This document shows, piece after piece, positions 35,119-45,825 of a DNA stretch of 64,000 nucleotides; position 1 is the stretch's first letter, and each line of letters begins with the position of its first letter. The position numbers and the translations under genes were made by a program. Origin of the DNA: Streptomyces sp. R21 (GTDB lineage: Bacteria; Actinomycetota; Actinomycetes; Streptomycetales; Streptomycetaceae). Location: NCBI RefSeq assembly GCF_041051975.1, contig NZ_CP163435.1, forward strand, positions 4,030,001 through 4,094,000, written 5' to 3'. Under the pieces are notes generated by a model. It ran no database searches, was not told where the DNA came from, and saw only the letters and a program-made list of their open reading frames with translations.

Positions 35119-35925
35119 TCAGACCAGCCGCCGCGCCGTCGCCCACCGCGTCAGCTCGTGCCGGTTGGAGAGCTGCAACTTCCTGAGGACGGCCGAGACA
35201 TGGGACTCGACCGTCTTGACGGAGATGAAGAGCTGCTTGGCGATCTCCTTGTACGCATAGCCCCGGGCGATCAGGCGCAGGACCTCGCGTTCGCGCTGGG
35301 TGAGGCGGTCGAGGTCCTCGTCGACGGGCGGGGCGTCGGTCGAGGCGAACGCGTCGAGGACGAAGCCGGCGAGGCGCGGGGAGAAGACCGCGTCGCCGTC
35401 CTGGACACGGAAGACGGAGTCCACGAGGTCCGTGCCGGTGATCGTCTTGGTGACGTATCCGCGGGCGCCGCCGCGGATCACGCCGATGACGTCCTCCGCG
35501 GCGTCCGACACGGACAGCGCGAGGAAGCGGACCGGCTGCTCGGCGGCGGCCATCAACGGGGCGCAGCGGCGCAGGACTTCGACGCCTCCGCCGCCGGGGA
35601 GGTGCACGTCGAGGAGCACCACCTCGGGGCGCGTGGCGGTGATCACCGTGACCGCCTGGTCGACGTCCGCGGCCTCGCCGACCACCTCGACGCCGGTCCG
35701 GTCGGTCTGCCCGATCTCGGCCTGTACGCCCGTGCGGAACATCCGGTGGTCGTCGACGAGGACGACCCGCACATGACGCCCGCCGGGGGGACCGGCCGAT
35801 CCTGCTGCTGCGCCGGGTTCGGGGGACGCGGCGGCACCCGTCGGAGCGGTCGCCCCGGTCACGCCCGCCCCGGTCGCGCCACCGTTCGGCTCGACCGCTC
35901 CGGTCGGCTCGTTCGCGTCGTTCAT
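35119..35925 (-). CDS. NarL/LuxR-family response regulator (EsrR/LiaR-like)
   Basis: 268 residues. After a 50-residue Gly/Ala/Pro-rich lead come the receiver domain (VDDH at 58-60, phospho-acceptor Asp106 in VVLLDVHLPG, switch Lys in YVTKTI) and a C-terminal LuxR helix-turn-helix (LTQREREVLRLIARGYAYKEIAKQLFISVKTVESHVSAVLRKL). ATG 35925 overlaps the kinase stop (ATGA), so kinase and regulator are one operon. With the PspC kinase and divergent PspC protein it resembles the Corynebacterium EsrISR envelope-stress system. Confidence 0.93.
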   Translation of the reverse strand: MNDANEPTGAVEPNGGATGAGVTGATAPTGAAASPEPGAAAGSAGPPGGRHVRVVLVDDHRMFRTGVQAEIGQTDRTGVEVVGEAADVDQAVTVITATRPEVVLLDVHLPGGGGVEVLRRCAPLMAAAEQPVRFLALSVSDAAEDVIGVIRGGARGYVTKTITGTDLVDSVFRVQDGDAVFSPRLAGFVLDAFASTDAPPVDEDLDRLTQREREVLRLIARGYAYKEIAKQLFISVKTVESHVSAVLRKLQLSNRHELTRWATARRLV

Positions 35926-37247
35926 GACGTCTTCTCCGCCCTCTCCATTTGCAGTTCGACCTCTGTGCCGCCGTCCGGCACCGCGCGCAGCCGCGCCGTC
36001 CCGCCGTTGCGCTCCATGCGGCCGATGATCGATTCTCTGACGCCCATACGGTCGGCGGGTATCGAGTCGAGGTCGAAGCCGGGGCCGCGGTCCCGGACGG
36101 ACACGAAGACCGTCCTGCCCTCGACTTCGGCGTAGACCTGTACGGCGCCGCCCTCGCCACCGTACTTGGCGGCGTTCACCATTGCTTCCCGCGCGGCCTG
36201 CATCTGTGCGCTCAGGCCGTCGTCGAGGGGGCAGTCACCGACGACCACAACCTCTATGGGCACACCGTGCTTGTCCTCGACCTCGGCCGCATTGCGGCGG
36301 ACCGCCTCGGCGAGGGTGTCGGGCTCGTCGGCCTCGTCCTTGCCGGTGCCCTCCGGTTTGTAGAGCCAGGCGCGCAGGTCGCGCTCCTGGGCGCGGGCCA
36401 GCCGCCGTACTTCATTGGCGCTCTCCGCGTTGCGCTGGATCAGGGTCAGGGTGTGCAGCACCGAGTCGTGGACGTGGGCGGCGACCTCCGCCCGCTCCTG
36501 GGCGCGGATGCGCATCAGGCGCTCCTCGGAGAGATCCTGTGTCATACGGACGAGGTAGGGGCCGGCGAGGAGGGCTATGCCGACGAGGACGGCGAGCGCG
36601 GCCTGGAGCACCGAGCCGAGGTGGGCGGCGGAGCCCTGCAGCACGAAGATGCCGGTGACGCCCACGGTGACGAGCAGGACACCGGCCGCGGTGCGGAGCA
36701 GGTTGAGAGTGCGCCGGCGGCGGCCGACCTCCGCCCAGCGGGCCCGCCGTGCGTTGTCCGCCTGGCGCCAGACCAGGGCGACGCCCGCGCCCACGAGCAC
36801 GGTCGGCCACAGATACGCCTTGGCTCCGCCGCCGAGGTTCACATTGCCGACGAAGACCATGGCGACGACGACCATGAGGAGCAGGGCGACGATCTGGCCC
36901 TTGTCGGGCTTGCGGGCGACCAGTCTGCGGCGGCCGTCGGGCGCGGTCTCGGTGGTGAAGGCGGAGGGCCGGCCGGAGTCGACGCCGCCGACTCCCAGCG
37001 GCACGAAGAACCAGAACGCGGCATACAGCAGGGCGCCGAGCCCGTCCGCCATGAACAGACCGGCGAAGACGAGCCGCACCCAGACCACCGGCAGCCCGAG
37101 ATGCCCGGCGAGCCCTCGCGCCACGCCTCCGAGCCAGCGTCCGTCGCTGCTGCGGTAGAGCTTGCGCGGGGGCCGCGGGTCGACGAGGGGCACTGCTGCG
37201 GCTTCCGGCATGCCATCGATGTTCACACGCATGGCGGTCCGGAGCAT
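35922..37247 (-). CDS. PspC-domain sensor histidine kinase (EsrS-like)
   Basis: About 441 residues. An N-terminal PspC domain (27-86, RKLYRSSDGRWLGGVARGLAGHLG) is followed by about four more membrane helices and a HisKA_3-type core with AHVHDSVLHTL (His260 likely phosphorylated). The ATPase domain has EAMVNAAKYGG (N box) and VRDRGPGFDLD (G box). Such kinases sense envelope stress through a PspC/LiaF-like inhibitor, here encoded divergently at 37383. The start is uncertain: ATG 37247 has GGGGG about 12 nt upstream; ATGs at 37232 and 37211 are alternatives. Confidence 0.92.
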   Translation of the reverse strand: MLRTAMRVNIDGMPEAAAVPLVDPRPPRKLYRSSDGRWLGGVARGLAGHLGLPVVWVRLVFAGLFMADGLGALLYAAFWFFVPLGVGGVDSGRPSAFTTETAPDGRRRLVARKPDKGQIVALLLMVVVAMVFVGNVNLGGGAKAYLWPTVLVGAGVALVWRQADNARRARWAEVGRRRRTLNLLRTAAGVLLVTVGVTGIFVLQGSAAHLGSVLQAALAVLVGIALLAGPYLVRMTQDLSEERLMRIRAQERAEVAAHVHDSVLHTLTLIQRNAESANEVRRLARAQERDLRAWLYKPEGTGKDEADEPDTLAEAVRRNAAEVEDKHGVPIEVVVVGDCPLDDGLSAQMQAAREAMVNAAKYGGEGGAVQVYAEVEGRTVFVSVRDRGPGFDLDSIPADRMGVRESIIGRMERNGGTARLRAVPDGGTEVELQMERAEKTS

Positions 37248-37382
37248 CAGGGTCGACCCCCGAGACTCCCCTGATCTTCGAAAGTCCGCTGCTCGGGCCC
37301 CGCACATGTCAGGGCCGATATCAGGGTCCGGCCAGGGTCATCCCGACTGCCGCGGCCGCCCCGCGCCGGGCACGATGGACGC

Positions 37383-38783
37383 ATGACAGATCACCAGCAC
37401 GCGGCAGCGGAGTCGGACTCCGGCCCGGGCGCCCCACCACCGGACACCGGCCCGCGGGACACCGTGCCCGCCGCGGGTGCCACGGGTGAGGAGCCGCGCG
37501 TGCGCGAGGATGCGGCCGCGCCCGAGGTCCCGCGCAGGTTCCGGCGCGACCCGCGGCAGAAGATGCTGGGCGGGGTGTGCGCCGGGCTCGGGCGGCACTG
37601 CGACATGGACCCGGTGATCTTCCGGATCGTCCTCGCGGTGCTCTCCGCGACCGGCGGCCTCGGCCTCATCTTCTACGGCTTCGTCTGGCTCTTCGTCCCG
37701 TACGACGACGAGGACGAGAACGAGGTGCGCAAGCTCCTCACCGGCCGCGTCGACGGCCAGGCCCTGGCGGCCGTGCTCTTCGCGCTGGTCGGCTGCGGCG
37801 TCTTCCTCTCCATGCTCAGGAACGGCGGGGTGCTGGCCTTCTCCGTGGTCCTCTCCCTCCTCCTCGCAGGCGCGGGCTACTGGTCGCAGCAGCGCGGCGC
37901 CCCCGACCCCGACCCCCTCGCCGCGCAGGCCGTGGCCGACGCCCCGCCCGAGGCCAAGGCCCCGCCCGTCCCCGCCTCCTACCCCTCCTGGTGGCGCGAC
38001 CCGATCGTCAAGGACGGCTCGCACGTGGGCGGCACCGGCTATCTGTGGGGCCCACGGGACGCCCGGGACCGGGACGTCGCGGCTGCGGTCAACATCGCCC
38101 GCGGCACCGTCCGCCCCGACACACGGACGGCGCGGGCGCCCAAGCCGCGCGGCCCCCGCTGGATCGGCGGCTGGGTGTTCCTGTTCGCGCTCCTCGCGGG
38201 CGGCCTCGGCACAGGCCTGACATGGGAGGACCACGCGCTCGGCACCAGCCTCCAGACCGGCCTCTCCGCTGCGCTCATCGTGCTCGGCCTGGGCATCGCG
38301 ATCAGCGCGTTCCTGGGGCGTACGGGAGCGGGCTCGATCTTCCTGGCAGTGCTCACGGCGGCCCTGCTCGCGGCCTCCGCGGCCCTCCCGAAGGACATCA
38401 CCACCCACTGGATACGCACCGACTGGACTCCGGCGACCGTGGCCGACGTACGGGAGTCGTACGACCTCGGCACGGGCGTCGGTACTCTCGACCTGACCCA
38501 CCTCGACCTCGCCAAGGGCCAGACGGTGACGACAAGCGCCGAGGTCGGCGCCGGCCGGCTCAAGGTGATCGTCCCGAAGGACGCGACGGTGAAGCTGAAC
38601 ATCGACGTGGGCATCGGCGACATCCAACTGCCGGGCGACGGCAAGAAGGACGTGGACGTGGAGCCGGACAAGCACAAGCAGGTGACGCTCTCCCCCACAT
38701 CCGGGGGCAAGAACGGCGGCACGCTCGACCTCAACCTGGAGGTCGGCGTAGGACAGGCGGAGGTGGCCCGTGCTGCGTCATGA
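37383..38783 (+). CDS. PspC domain membrane protein with LiaF-like C-terminus (EsrI-like)
   Basis: 466 residues. A disordered acidic/proline N-terminus (1-50), a PspC domain (about 51-105, RRFRRDPRQKMLGGVCAGLGRHCD), several membrane segments and a C-terminal beta-rich region (about 355-466, DLGTGVGTLDLTHL..GIGDIQLPGDGKKD) like the cell-wall-stress domain of LiaF. In EsrISR- and LiaFSR-type systems this protein holds the kinase inactive until the envelope is damaged. It is divergent from that kinase with a 135-bp shared promoter region and overlaps the next gene by 14 nt. Confidence 0.9.
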   Translation: MTDHQHAAAESDSGPGAPPPDTGPRDTVPAAGATGEEPRVREDAAAPEVPRRFRRDPRQKMLGGVCAGLGRHCDMDPVIFRIVLAVLSATGGLGLIFYGFVWLFVPYDDEDENEVRKLLTGRVDGQALAAVLFALVGCGVFLSMLRNGGVLAFSVVLSLLLAGAGYWSQQRGAPDPDPLAAQAVADAPPEAKAPPVPASYPSWWRDPIVKDGSHVGGTGYLWGPRDARDRDVAAAVNIARGTVRPDTRTARAPKPRGPRWIGGWVFLFALLAGGLGTGLTWEDHALGTSLQTGLSAALIVLGLGIAISAFLGRTGAGSIFLAVLTAALLAASAALPKDITTHWIRTDWTPATVADVRESYDLGTGVGTLDLTHLDLAKGQTVTTSAEVGAGRLKVIVPKDATVKLNIDVGIGDIQLPGDGKKDVDVEPDKHKQVTLSPTSGGKNGGTLDLNLEVGVGQAEVARAAS

Positions 38784-39009
38784 GTTCCAGCCCGGAAAGC
38801 TGATCGCGGGCCTCTTCCTCGCCCTCGCGGGCATCATCTACGCCGGCGACGCGGGCGGCGCCTGGGAGACCCCGTGGTTCGTGGTGATCCCCGTCGTCAC
38901 GGGTGGCCTGTGCCTGGCGGCCACGGCGGCCTTCCTGACGTACGCCGTCCGCAGGCGCCGAACGGCCCGCAAGGACCACGCACCCACGGAGGCGAACGAA
39001 CCGGCCTAG
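38770..39009 (+). CDS. Small two-helix membrane protein
   Basis: 79 residues: two hydrophobic segments (KLIAGLFLALAGIIYAG and PWFVVIPVVTGGLCLAATAAFLTYAV) and a basic then acidic tail. GTG 38770 has GGAGG 6 nt upstream, inside the end of the PspC gene, indicating coupling. Function unknown; probably an accessory to the envelope-stress locus. Confidence 0.8.
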   Translation: MLRHEFQPGKLIAGLFLALAGIIYAGDAGGAWETPWFVVIPVVTGGLCLAATAAFLTYAVRRRRTARKDHAPTEANEPA

Positions 39010-39076
39010 GGCCCGCCCGGCGGACAGGCCCTGGCCGCCAGCCGACCGGCTACCGGCTACCGCCCTGTCGGACGGC

Positions 39077-39607
39077 TCAGCGATAGCCCCCGGCGCGCTG
39101 CCTGCGCCTCGTGCGCAGGGCCGCGTCCAGGGAGAAGACCGACGCGCCCGCGAGGACCAGGGGCAGCCAGGCCATCAGATAGGCGAGGTCGTTGCCGTAG
39201 TAGTACGGATCGGAGGCCCAGCTCACGGTCAGCCAGAGGCTCAGCGAGATGAACGCACCACCCAGGGCTGCGAGCCGGGCCAGCAGCCCGATCAGCGTGC
39301 CGATGCCGACGGCCAGCTCGCCGAGGGCGATGGCGTAGCCGAACCCGACGGGGCTCTTCAGCGCGAGGTCGACCAGGGCCGGGATCGCCGAGGAGTCGCG
39401 CACGTTGTGCATCATCTCGCCGATCGACCCGGAGCCGGAGCTCTTCATGAACTCGCTGCTGGTGAGCTTGTCCAGGCCCGCGTAGATGAACGTGACGCCG
39501 AGGAAGACCCTCAGGGGCAGCAGGGCGTAGCGGGTTGCGGTGTCCCGCCAGCCTCGGCCTCCGTCGAGGTAGGGGGTGGGGGTGTCCATCCGAGTACCGT
39601 GAGCCAT
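39077..39607 (-). CDS. DoxX family membrane protein
   Basis: 176 residues. DoxX-type layout of four membrane helices, with LLPLRVFLGVTFIYAGLDKL in the first and SPVGFGYAIALGELAVGIGTLIGLLARLAALGG in the middle; ends in a basic tail. Family members associate with redox-active membrane complexes in mycobacteria; nothing here is specific. ATG 39607 has GGAGAGCG upstream; ATG 39589 is possible. Confidence 0.85.
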   Translation of the reverse strand: MAHGTRMDTPTPYLDGGRGWRDTATRYALLPLRVFLGVTFIYAGLDKLTSSEFMKSSGSGSIGEMMHNVRDSSAIPALVDLALKSPVGFGYAIALGELAVGIGTLIGLLARLAALGGAFISLSLWLTVSWASDPYYYGNDLAYLMAWLPLVLAGASVFSLDAALRTRRRQRAGGYR

Positions 39608-39800
39608 CGCTCTCCGCCGCCTCTCGCCCGCGTGCCGTTGACCCCTTAACAGACCATACGTACGGCGGTTGGCCCCCGCTCAATCTCCGGGGGCCCGTTT
39701 TCCTGACTTTGTCCCCCTTGCCGCCCCTCCAGCCACCCGGCGCCGGGCTCCCCCCAAAAAAACCTTCTCTCGCCCCCTCCGCCCCTACCCGACCCTTACC

Positions 39801-39870
39801 TGGGGGCTGCCGCCCCCAGACCCCCGCTTCGCCCTGAACGGGCTCGTCCTCAAACGCCGGACGGGCTGAA
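39801..39870. repeat. Common Streptomyces intergenic repeat
   Basis: The stretch TGGGGGCTGCCGCCCCCAGA ... CCCTGAACGGGCTCGTCCTC ... CGCCGGACGGGCTGAA matches a short intergenic element that recurs across Streptomyces genomes; it begins with a hairpin (GGGGGC/GCCCCC). Confidence 0.7.
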
Positions 39871-39903
39871 CTACCCCCACGCGACGGACGGAATGAATCA
39901 CGC

Positions 39904-39938
39904 ACCCGGCACCCAGCACCCAGCACCCAGCACCCAGC
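39904..39938. repeat. 7-bp tandem repeat ACCCAGC
   Basis: Four exact ACCCAGC units (39911-39938) after one variant ACCCGGC (39904-39910). Confidence 0.85.
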
Positions 39939-39976
39939 CGGACGCTGGTCGCACCCGCAGTCGCCCATGCACGCAA

Positions 39977-40093
39977 GGGGCCGTGTCGGTACATCAAATG
40001 CCCGTCGCGTACGTGGTCACAGAGAAGTCGAGCTGTCCCGGCGAACAGAGGTGACCGCGTACGCGACGGGCGGATGTACCGGCACGGCCCCGA
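39977..40093. repeat. Interspersed palindromic element, copy C
   Basis: Inverted repeat with arms of about 41-44 nt, 39977-40020 and 40051-40093, enclosing about 30 nt. The outer arm sequence GGGGCCGTGYCGGTACRT and the inner TGCCCGTCGCGTA match the inverted repeat in copy B. It sits upstream of DoxX and downstream of the TIG-like membrane protein gene. Confidence 0.8.
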
Positions 40094-40134
40094 CCCCCCA
40101 CAGGCGGTAGGCGAACCGCGAAGAGCAACCCATC

Positions 40135-41544
40135 TCACTCCGTCACGTCGATCACACACCGATTCGTCTCCACCCCCGCCGCGGTGACCACCTGCACCTC
40201 CACCCTCCCGGCCTCCACATCAACCGGCACCGGCACGGTCAGCACCGCGTCCGTAGGGTTGCTGAACCCCCCGGCCACCGGCACCAGCGGCACATGGACA
40301 TGGACCGCGCCGATGCGGACGACCATCCGGGACAACCGGTCCGCCGTCTGCGCGCCGGGCGGCACGAACCCGGCGCCGCGGATCTCGATGTCGTCCCCGG
40401 TGCGGATCGGCGCGTCCAGTTCCCCCGCCTCCCGCGCCCGCACCACGGAAAGGATCACCGGCCGCCCACCCTCGGCGTACTTCCCGGCGAGATACGTTCC
40501 TGCCGAGATCAGCACCAGCACCGCCAGCCCCCACGGCAGATCGGGCAACTGCTCGGGCCGCCGGGCCAGCCGTACCACCGCGAAGACCAGAGCGACGGCG
40601 CCCACCACGACGTACTGCAGGTCCGCGAAGTTCCCGCGCCCCGAGTCGTCCGTCAGGAGGTCCGCCGCGCGCGGCCGGTCCGCCCGTACCTTCTGCAGCC
40701 GCTGCCCCAGCACCCGCAGCCCGACCACCCGCCGCACCAGCACCGCGATCCCGCACACGACGGCGACGACGGTCACCACCCCCGCGCCCCGGGCGAGTTC
40801 GAGCCCGGCGATCAGCCGGTCCCGCTCCCCGTGGCCGGAGGCCGCCGCGAGCTGCCCGACCAGCACCAGCACGGCGTAGACCACGAACAGCACCCAACTC
40901 GCCGCCACCACACGGGAGGTGGAGAGCCGGTTGTCCTCGCCGATGACGGGGGCGAGGACACCACCCCGCGCCCGGTGCAGGAATCCCGCCCCCGTGAGCA
41001 GTCCGCCGAGGACGACCGCGGCGAGGAGCCCCGCCGTCCGCGCCCCCGTCCACCCGGCCCCGATCGCGGTGAGCGCCTGCACCAGCAGCAGCACCCCGAC
41101 GGCGCCCCACACGGCGCACGCCGTGTAGCGCCACAGCCGCCCGAGCCACGCCTCACCCTCCAGCCGCCCGCGCTCGGCGACGAGGTCGGCGGACTGGGTG
41201 AGCTCCTCCGACACCCACTGCCGGGAAGCGGACACCGAGTGCGCGACACCGGCCGGCAGCCCCTGCCCGGACGCGAACTCGTCGCGCTTGGCGAGGAATT
41301 CGGCCACGGCCCGCCGGTGCCCCGCACGGGCCCCGTGCGGACAGTCCCCACACGTGCACCCGCCACCGTGCCCACCGGCCCCGGAGGACGCACCGGACCC
41401 ATACGCGCCGCCCCCGGCCGCACCGGACCCGGCGCCCTGCCCGCCTGCCCGCCCGCCTGACTGGCCGCCCGACTGCCCGCCCTGCGACCCGCCCGGCTGC
41501 CCGGCACCGCGCCCCTCGCCGTGTCTCGCCTCCTGCACCGCCAC
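40135..41544 (-). CDS. Membrane protein with Gly-rich CxCxxC N-terminus and IPT/TIG-like C-terminus
   Basis: 469 residues, unrecognised as a whole. Residues 1-60 are Gly/Gln/Ser-rich, then CTCGDCPHG (a possible metal site). A soluble segment, four to six membrane helices (about 138-330) and a C-terminal beta-sandwich-like part follow (GDDIEIRGAGFVPPGAQT..VVRIGAVHVHVPL), resembling an IPT/TIG fold. GTG 41544 is used. The repeat-rich region downstream contains copy C. Confidence 0.75.
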   Translation of the reverse strand: MAVQEARHGEGRGAGQPGGSQGGQSGGQSGGRAGGQGAGSGAAGGGAYGSGASSGAGGHGGGCTCGDCPHGARAGHRRAVAEFLAKRDEFASGQGLPAGVAHSVSASRQWVSEELTQSADLVAERGRLEGEAWLGRLWRYTACAVWGAVGVLLLVQALTAIGAGWTGARTAGLLAAVVLGGLLTGAGFLHRARGGVLAPVIGEDNRLSTSRVVAASWVLFVVYAVLVLVGQLAAASGHGERDRLIAGLELARGAGVVTVVAVVCGIAVLVRRVVGLRVLGQRLQKVRADRPRAADLLTDDSGRGNFADLQYVVVGAVALVFAVVRLARRPEQLPDLPWGLAVLVLISAGTYLAGKYAEGGRPVILSVVRAREAGELDAPIRTGDDIEIRGAGFVPPGAQTADRLSRMVVRIGAVHVHVPLVPVAGGFSNPTDAVLTVPVPVDVEAGRVEVQVVTAAGVETNRCVIDVTE

Positions 41545-41762
41545 GTCCGCTGCCGCCTTCCCCGCGCCACAAGCTCTGCGCAGCCGGGCGGCCAGGCTTC
41601 GAGTACGGATCTTCCGTACGCCTGACTGCCGTACAACTGCCTGACAACTCCCCCGCGATGACAGCGAATTGTGCCGTACTGAACACGGCCCGCATCCGGC
41701 AGGTCTGGTCAGCGCGGGTGAAGCACCGGACCCCGTGTTGACCAGGCTGCGAGAATTTCCGT

Positions 41763-42644
41763 ATGGCCGAGATCATCCAGCGCGACGGGAGCTGGGCCTT
41801 CGACGGCAGCACGCTGCGGATCACGCCGGGGCTCCACCGCTCGGTGCCGCTGTTCCGGCAGACGTACGGCGAGGTCGCCGTCCCCCTGGAGGCAATATCA
41901 GGCATCGTCTACGAACCCGAACGCAAGCGCGGCCGGCTGCGCCTCAGGCTCCGCGAGGGCGCCGACCCGCTCCTTCAGGCGACCGGCGGCCGGCTGCCCG
42001 AGGCGGCCGACCCCTACAAGCTGACGGTGGACATCGACCGTGCCGGTGTCGCGGAGTACGTCGCCGAGGAGATCCGCCGCGGGCTGCTCCTGGACCAGAT
42101 CCCCAAGGAGCCGGCCAAGACCTACCTCCTCCCGGGCCCGCCCGTCCCGGTGTCCGTCCGGTCCAGCGACGGCACGGTCTCCTTCGACGGGGCCCGGGTG
42201 CGGATCGACTGGAGCGACACCTCGGACCGGGTCAAGCGGGCGACGGGCCCGCGGATCATCGCCGTAGACGATCTGATGCAGGTCGAGTGGCTGCCCAACT
42301 CCGGTTACGAGGACGGCTTTCTGCGTTTCGTGACGCGCGAGACCGCCTTCTCCAAACTGCCGCCCGAGAAGGATCCGTACGCCCTCGACCTGTGGGGCAG
42401 CACCCGCCGCGACCTGCTCACCGCCCTGGTCGCCACCGCGGTCACCGCCCGGCTGCCGCATCCGTCCACCCGCCACGGCGACTACCTGGACAGCCCCCAG
42501 CTCACCGCCGCCGTACCGCCCGCGGCCGACCATCACGACGTACTCCTGCGCCGTCTGCGGGAGTTGGGCGAACTGCACCGCGACGGCGTGCTCACGGACG
42601 AGGAGTTCGCGGCGACGAAGGCGGCGGTGCTGCGCGGCTTCTGA
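41763..42644 (+). CDS. DUF4429 domain protein with SHOCT-like tail
   Basis: 293 residues. Two DUF4429 units, the first starting IIQRDGSWAFDGSTLRITPG and the second SVRSSDGTVSFDGARVRIDW. The C-terminal VLLRRLRELGELHRDGVLTDEEFAATKAAVL is a SHOCT motif, a short helical oligomerisation element. The biochemical role of DUF4429 is unknown. It converges with the class II aldolase gene after 18 nt. Confidence 0.9.
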   Translation: MAEIIQRDGSWAFDGSTLRITPGLHRSVPLFRQTYGEVAVPLEAISGIVYEPERKRGRLRLRLREGADPLLQATGGRLPEAADPYKLTVDIDRAGVAEYVAEEIRRGLLLDQIPKEPAKTYLLPGPPVPVSVRSSDGTVSFDGARVRIDWSDTSDRVKRATGPRIIAVDDLMQVEWLPNSGYEDGFLRFVTRETAFSKLPPEKDPYALDLWGSTRRDLLTALVATAVTARLPHPSTRHGDYLDSPQLTAAVPPAADHHDVLLRRLRELGELHRDGVLTDEEFAATKAAVLRGF

Positions 42645-42662
42645 CCAGCTGAAAACCGTTGT

Positions 42663-43457
42663 CTATGACAGCAGATCGCGTTCGCTGCGGCTGATGTCCT
42701 GCCAGAGCGGCTGGTAGTTGATCCACGCGACCAGGTCGCCGCCGAGCTGTTCGCGGGTGGCGACGGCCTGGCGGTGGTCGATGAGGATCGGGCGGCCGGC
42801 CGCCCGCGCGGTCAGTTGCACCTGACAGGAGCGCTCCAGCGAAAGGAACCACCAGGCCGCCGCGTCCACCGAGTCGCCGACGGTGAGCAGCCCGTGGTTG
42901 CGCAGGACGAGCGCTTTGCAGGAGCTCAGCGCGGCGGCGATCCGGCGGCCCTCCTCGGCGTCGACGGCCACGCCGGTGTACGCGTCGTACAGCGCGAGAT
43001 CCTCGTAGAAGGCGCAGGACTCCTGGGTGATCGGGTCGAGGAGGTCGCCGAGCGTGGACAGGGCCCGCCCGTGCACGGAGTGACAGTGGGCGACGGCGAC
43101 GACGTCGGGCCGGGCGGCGTGCACCTGGGCGTGCACGGTGAACGCCGCCTGGTTCACGTGATAGCGGCCCTCGATCACCTGCCCGTCCTGGTTGGCCATG
43201 ACGAGGTCGCTCACGGTGACGTGCTTGAACGGCATCCCGAACGGGTTCACCCAGAAGCAGTCGCTGTACTCCGGGTCGCGCGCGGTGATGTGGCCGGAGA
43301 CCCCGTCCTCGAAGCCGAGCCGCCCGAAGAGCCGCAGCGCCCCCGCCAGTCGCTCCTTGCGGTGCCGCCGCTCGTCGTCCAGCGACTCGTGCATCGGCGG
43401 CATGGCGAATCTCAGCCGATCGGTGGGCAGGGGATGGGGCGGTGTGGGCCCGTGCAT
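42663..43457 (-). CDS. Class II aldolase/adducin family protein
   Basis: 264 residues. The fold motifs are present: GVSGHITARDP, VNPFGMPF, zinc-ligand AHCHSVHGRAL and LRNHGLLTVG. Members cleave or epimerise phosphosugars such as fuculose-1-P or ribulose-5-P; this subgroup lacks a defined substrate. Start ATG 43457; an internal ATG pair near 43403 or 43394 (MPPMHESL) could also be used. Confidence 0.88.
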   Translation of the reverse strand: MHGPTPPHPLPTDRLRFAMPPMHESLDDERRHRKERLAGALRLFGRLGFEDGVSGHITARDPEYSDCFWVNPFGMPFKHVTVSDLVMANQDGQVIEGRYHVNQAAFTVHAQVHAARPDVVAVAHCHSVHGRALSTLGDLLDPITQESCAFYEDLALYDAYTGVAVDAEEGRRIAAALSSCKALVLRNHGLLTVGDSVDAAAWWFLSLERSCQVQLTARAAGRPILIDHRQAVATREQLGGDLVAWINYQPLWQDISRSERDLLS

Positions 43458-43640
43458 CTGGCCTCCAGCACTGGCGTGTCCGGTACGGATCCGGTACGGA
43501 TACGGACCGGAAGTTACCCGCGGTCAGTGCAGGAGAACAGGGCCGTTCCGTGAAGAGAGTGCGCAACCGTTACCCTGCCGCGCCGAACACTCCCCGTATA
43601 CCCGACAGAAGATGTCGGGATTGGCCGCCACACTCACCGT

Positions 43641-44123
43641 ATGACCGCTACGACGTCGAACTGGGCAGCCTTCACCTCCGCCGAACCGGATCTCGCCAAG
43701 CTGGCCGAGGACCGCTTCGGTGCCTTCACGCACCACGTCCTCGCGACCCTCCGCAAGGACGGTTCGCCGCGCACCACCGGCCTTGAGGTGCGCTTCCTGC
43801 ACGGCGAGCTCTGGCTCGGCATGATGCCGAACTCGCTCAAGGCCCTCGACCTGAACCGCGACCCGCGCTTCGCGCTCCAGGCGAACCCGGGGCCGGGCAC
43901 CGGGATGGGCGGCGGCGACGTGCGGATCAGCGGCCGGGCGATCGGGGTGGCGGACGGCGAGGCGAAGGACGCGTACGTGAAAGAGGTGGAACCGCCGCAG
44001 CCGTTCCACCTCTTCCGCACCGAGCTGACGGAGGTCGTACGCACCTACGTCGAGGACGACAAGTACCTGGTCGTCGAGATCTGGAAGCCCGGGACGCCGG
44101 TGCGCACCCTCAGGCGTACCTGA
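43641..44123 (+). CDS. PPOX-class (pyridoxamine 5'-phosphate oxidase fold) protein
   Basis: 160 residues, split-barrel flavin-binding fold: HHVLATLRKDGSPRTTGLEVRFLHGELWLGM, then DLNRDPRFALQANP and KYLVVEIWKPG. Such small proteins bind FMN, F420 or haem-like cofactors; which one is not visible. It ends 3 nt from the guaA stop, so the two convergent transcripts must overlap or share terminator sequence inside coding DNA. Confidence 0.85.
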   Translation: MTATTSNWAAFTSAEPDLAKLAEDRFGAFTHHVLATLRKDGSPRTTGLEVRFLHGELWLGMMPNSLKALDLNRDPRFALQANPGPGTGMGGGDVRISGRAIGVADGEAKDAYVKEVEPPQPFHLFRTELTEVVRTYVEDDKYLVVEIWKPGTPVRTLRRT

Positions 44124-44126
44124 GGA

Positions 44127-45707
<1,581 letters not shown>

Positions 45708-45825
45708 GGGTTGCCTTCCGGCGGTGGGCAGGGGGTCTGTTTTGTCGATTCTAACGGGGAGTGGCGGGGGGCCTGGTCGGATCCCACGGCTGAGGGTCCG
45801 GGGAAAGGCCGGGAGGGGGGTTCGG

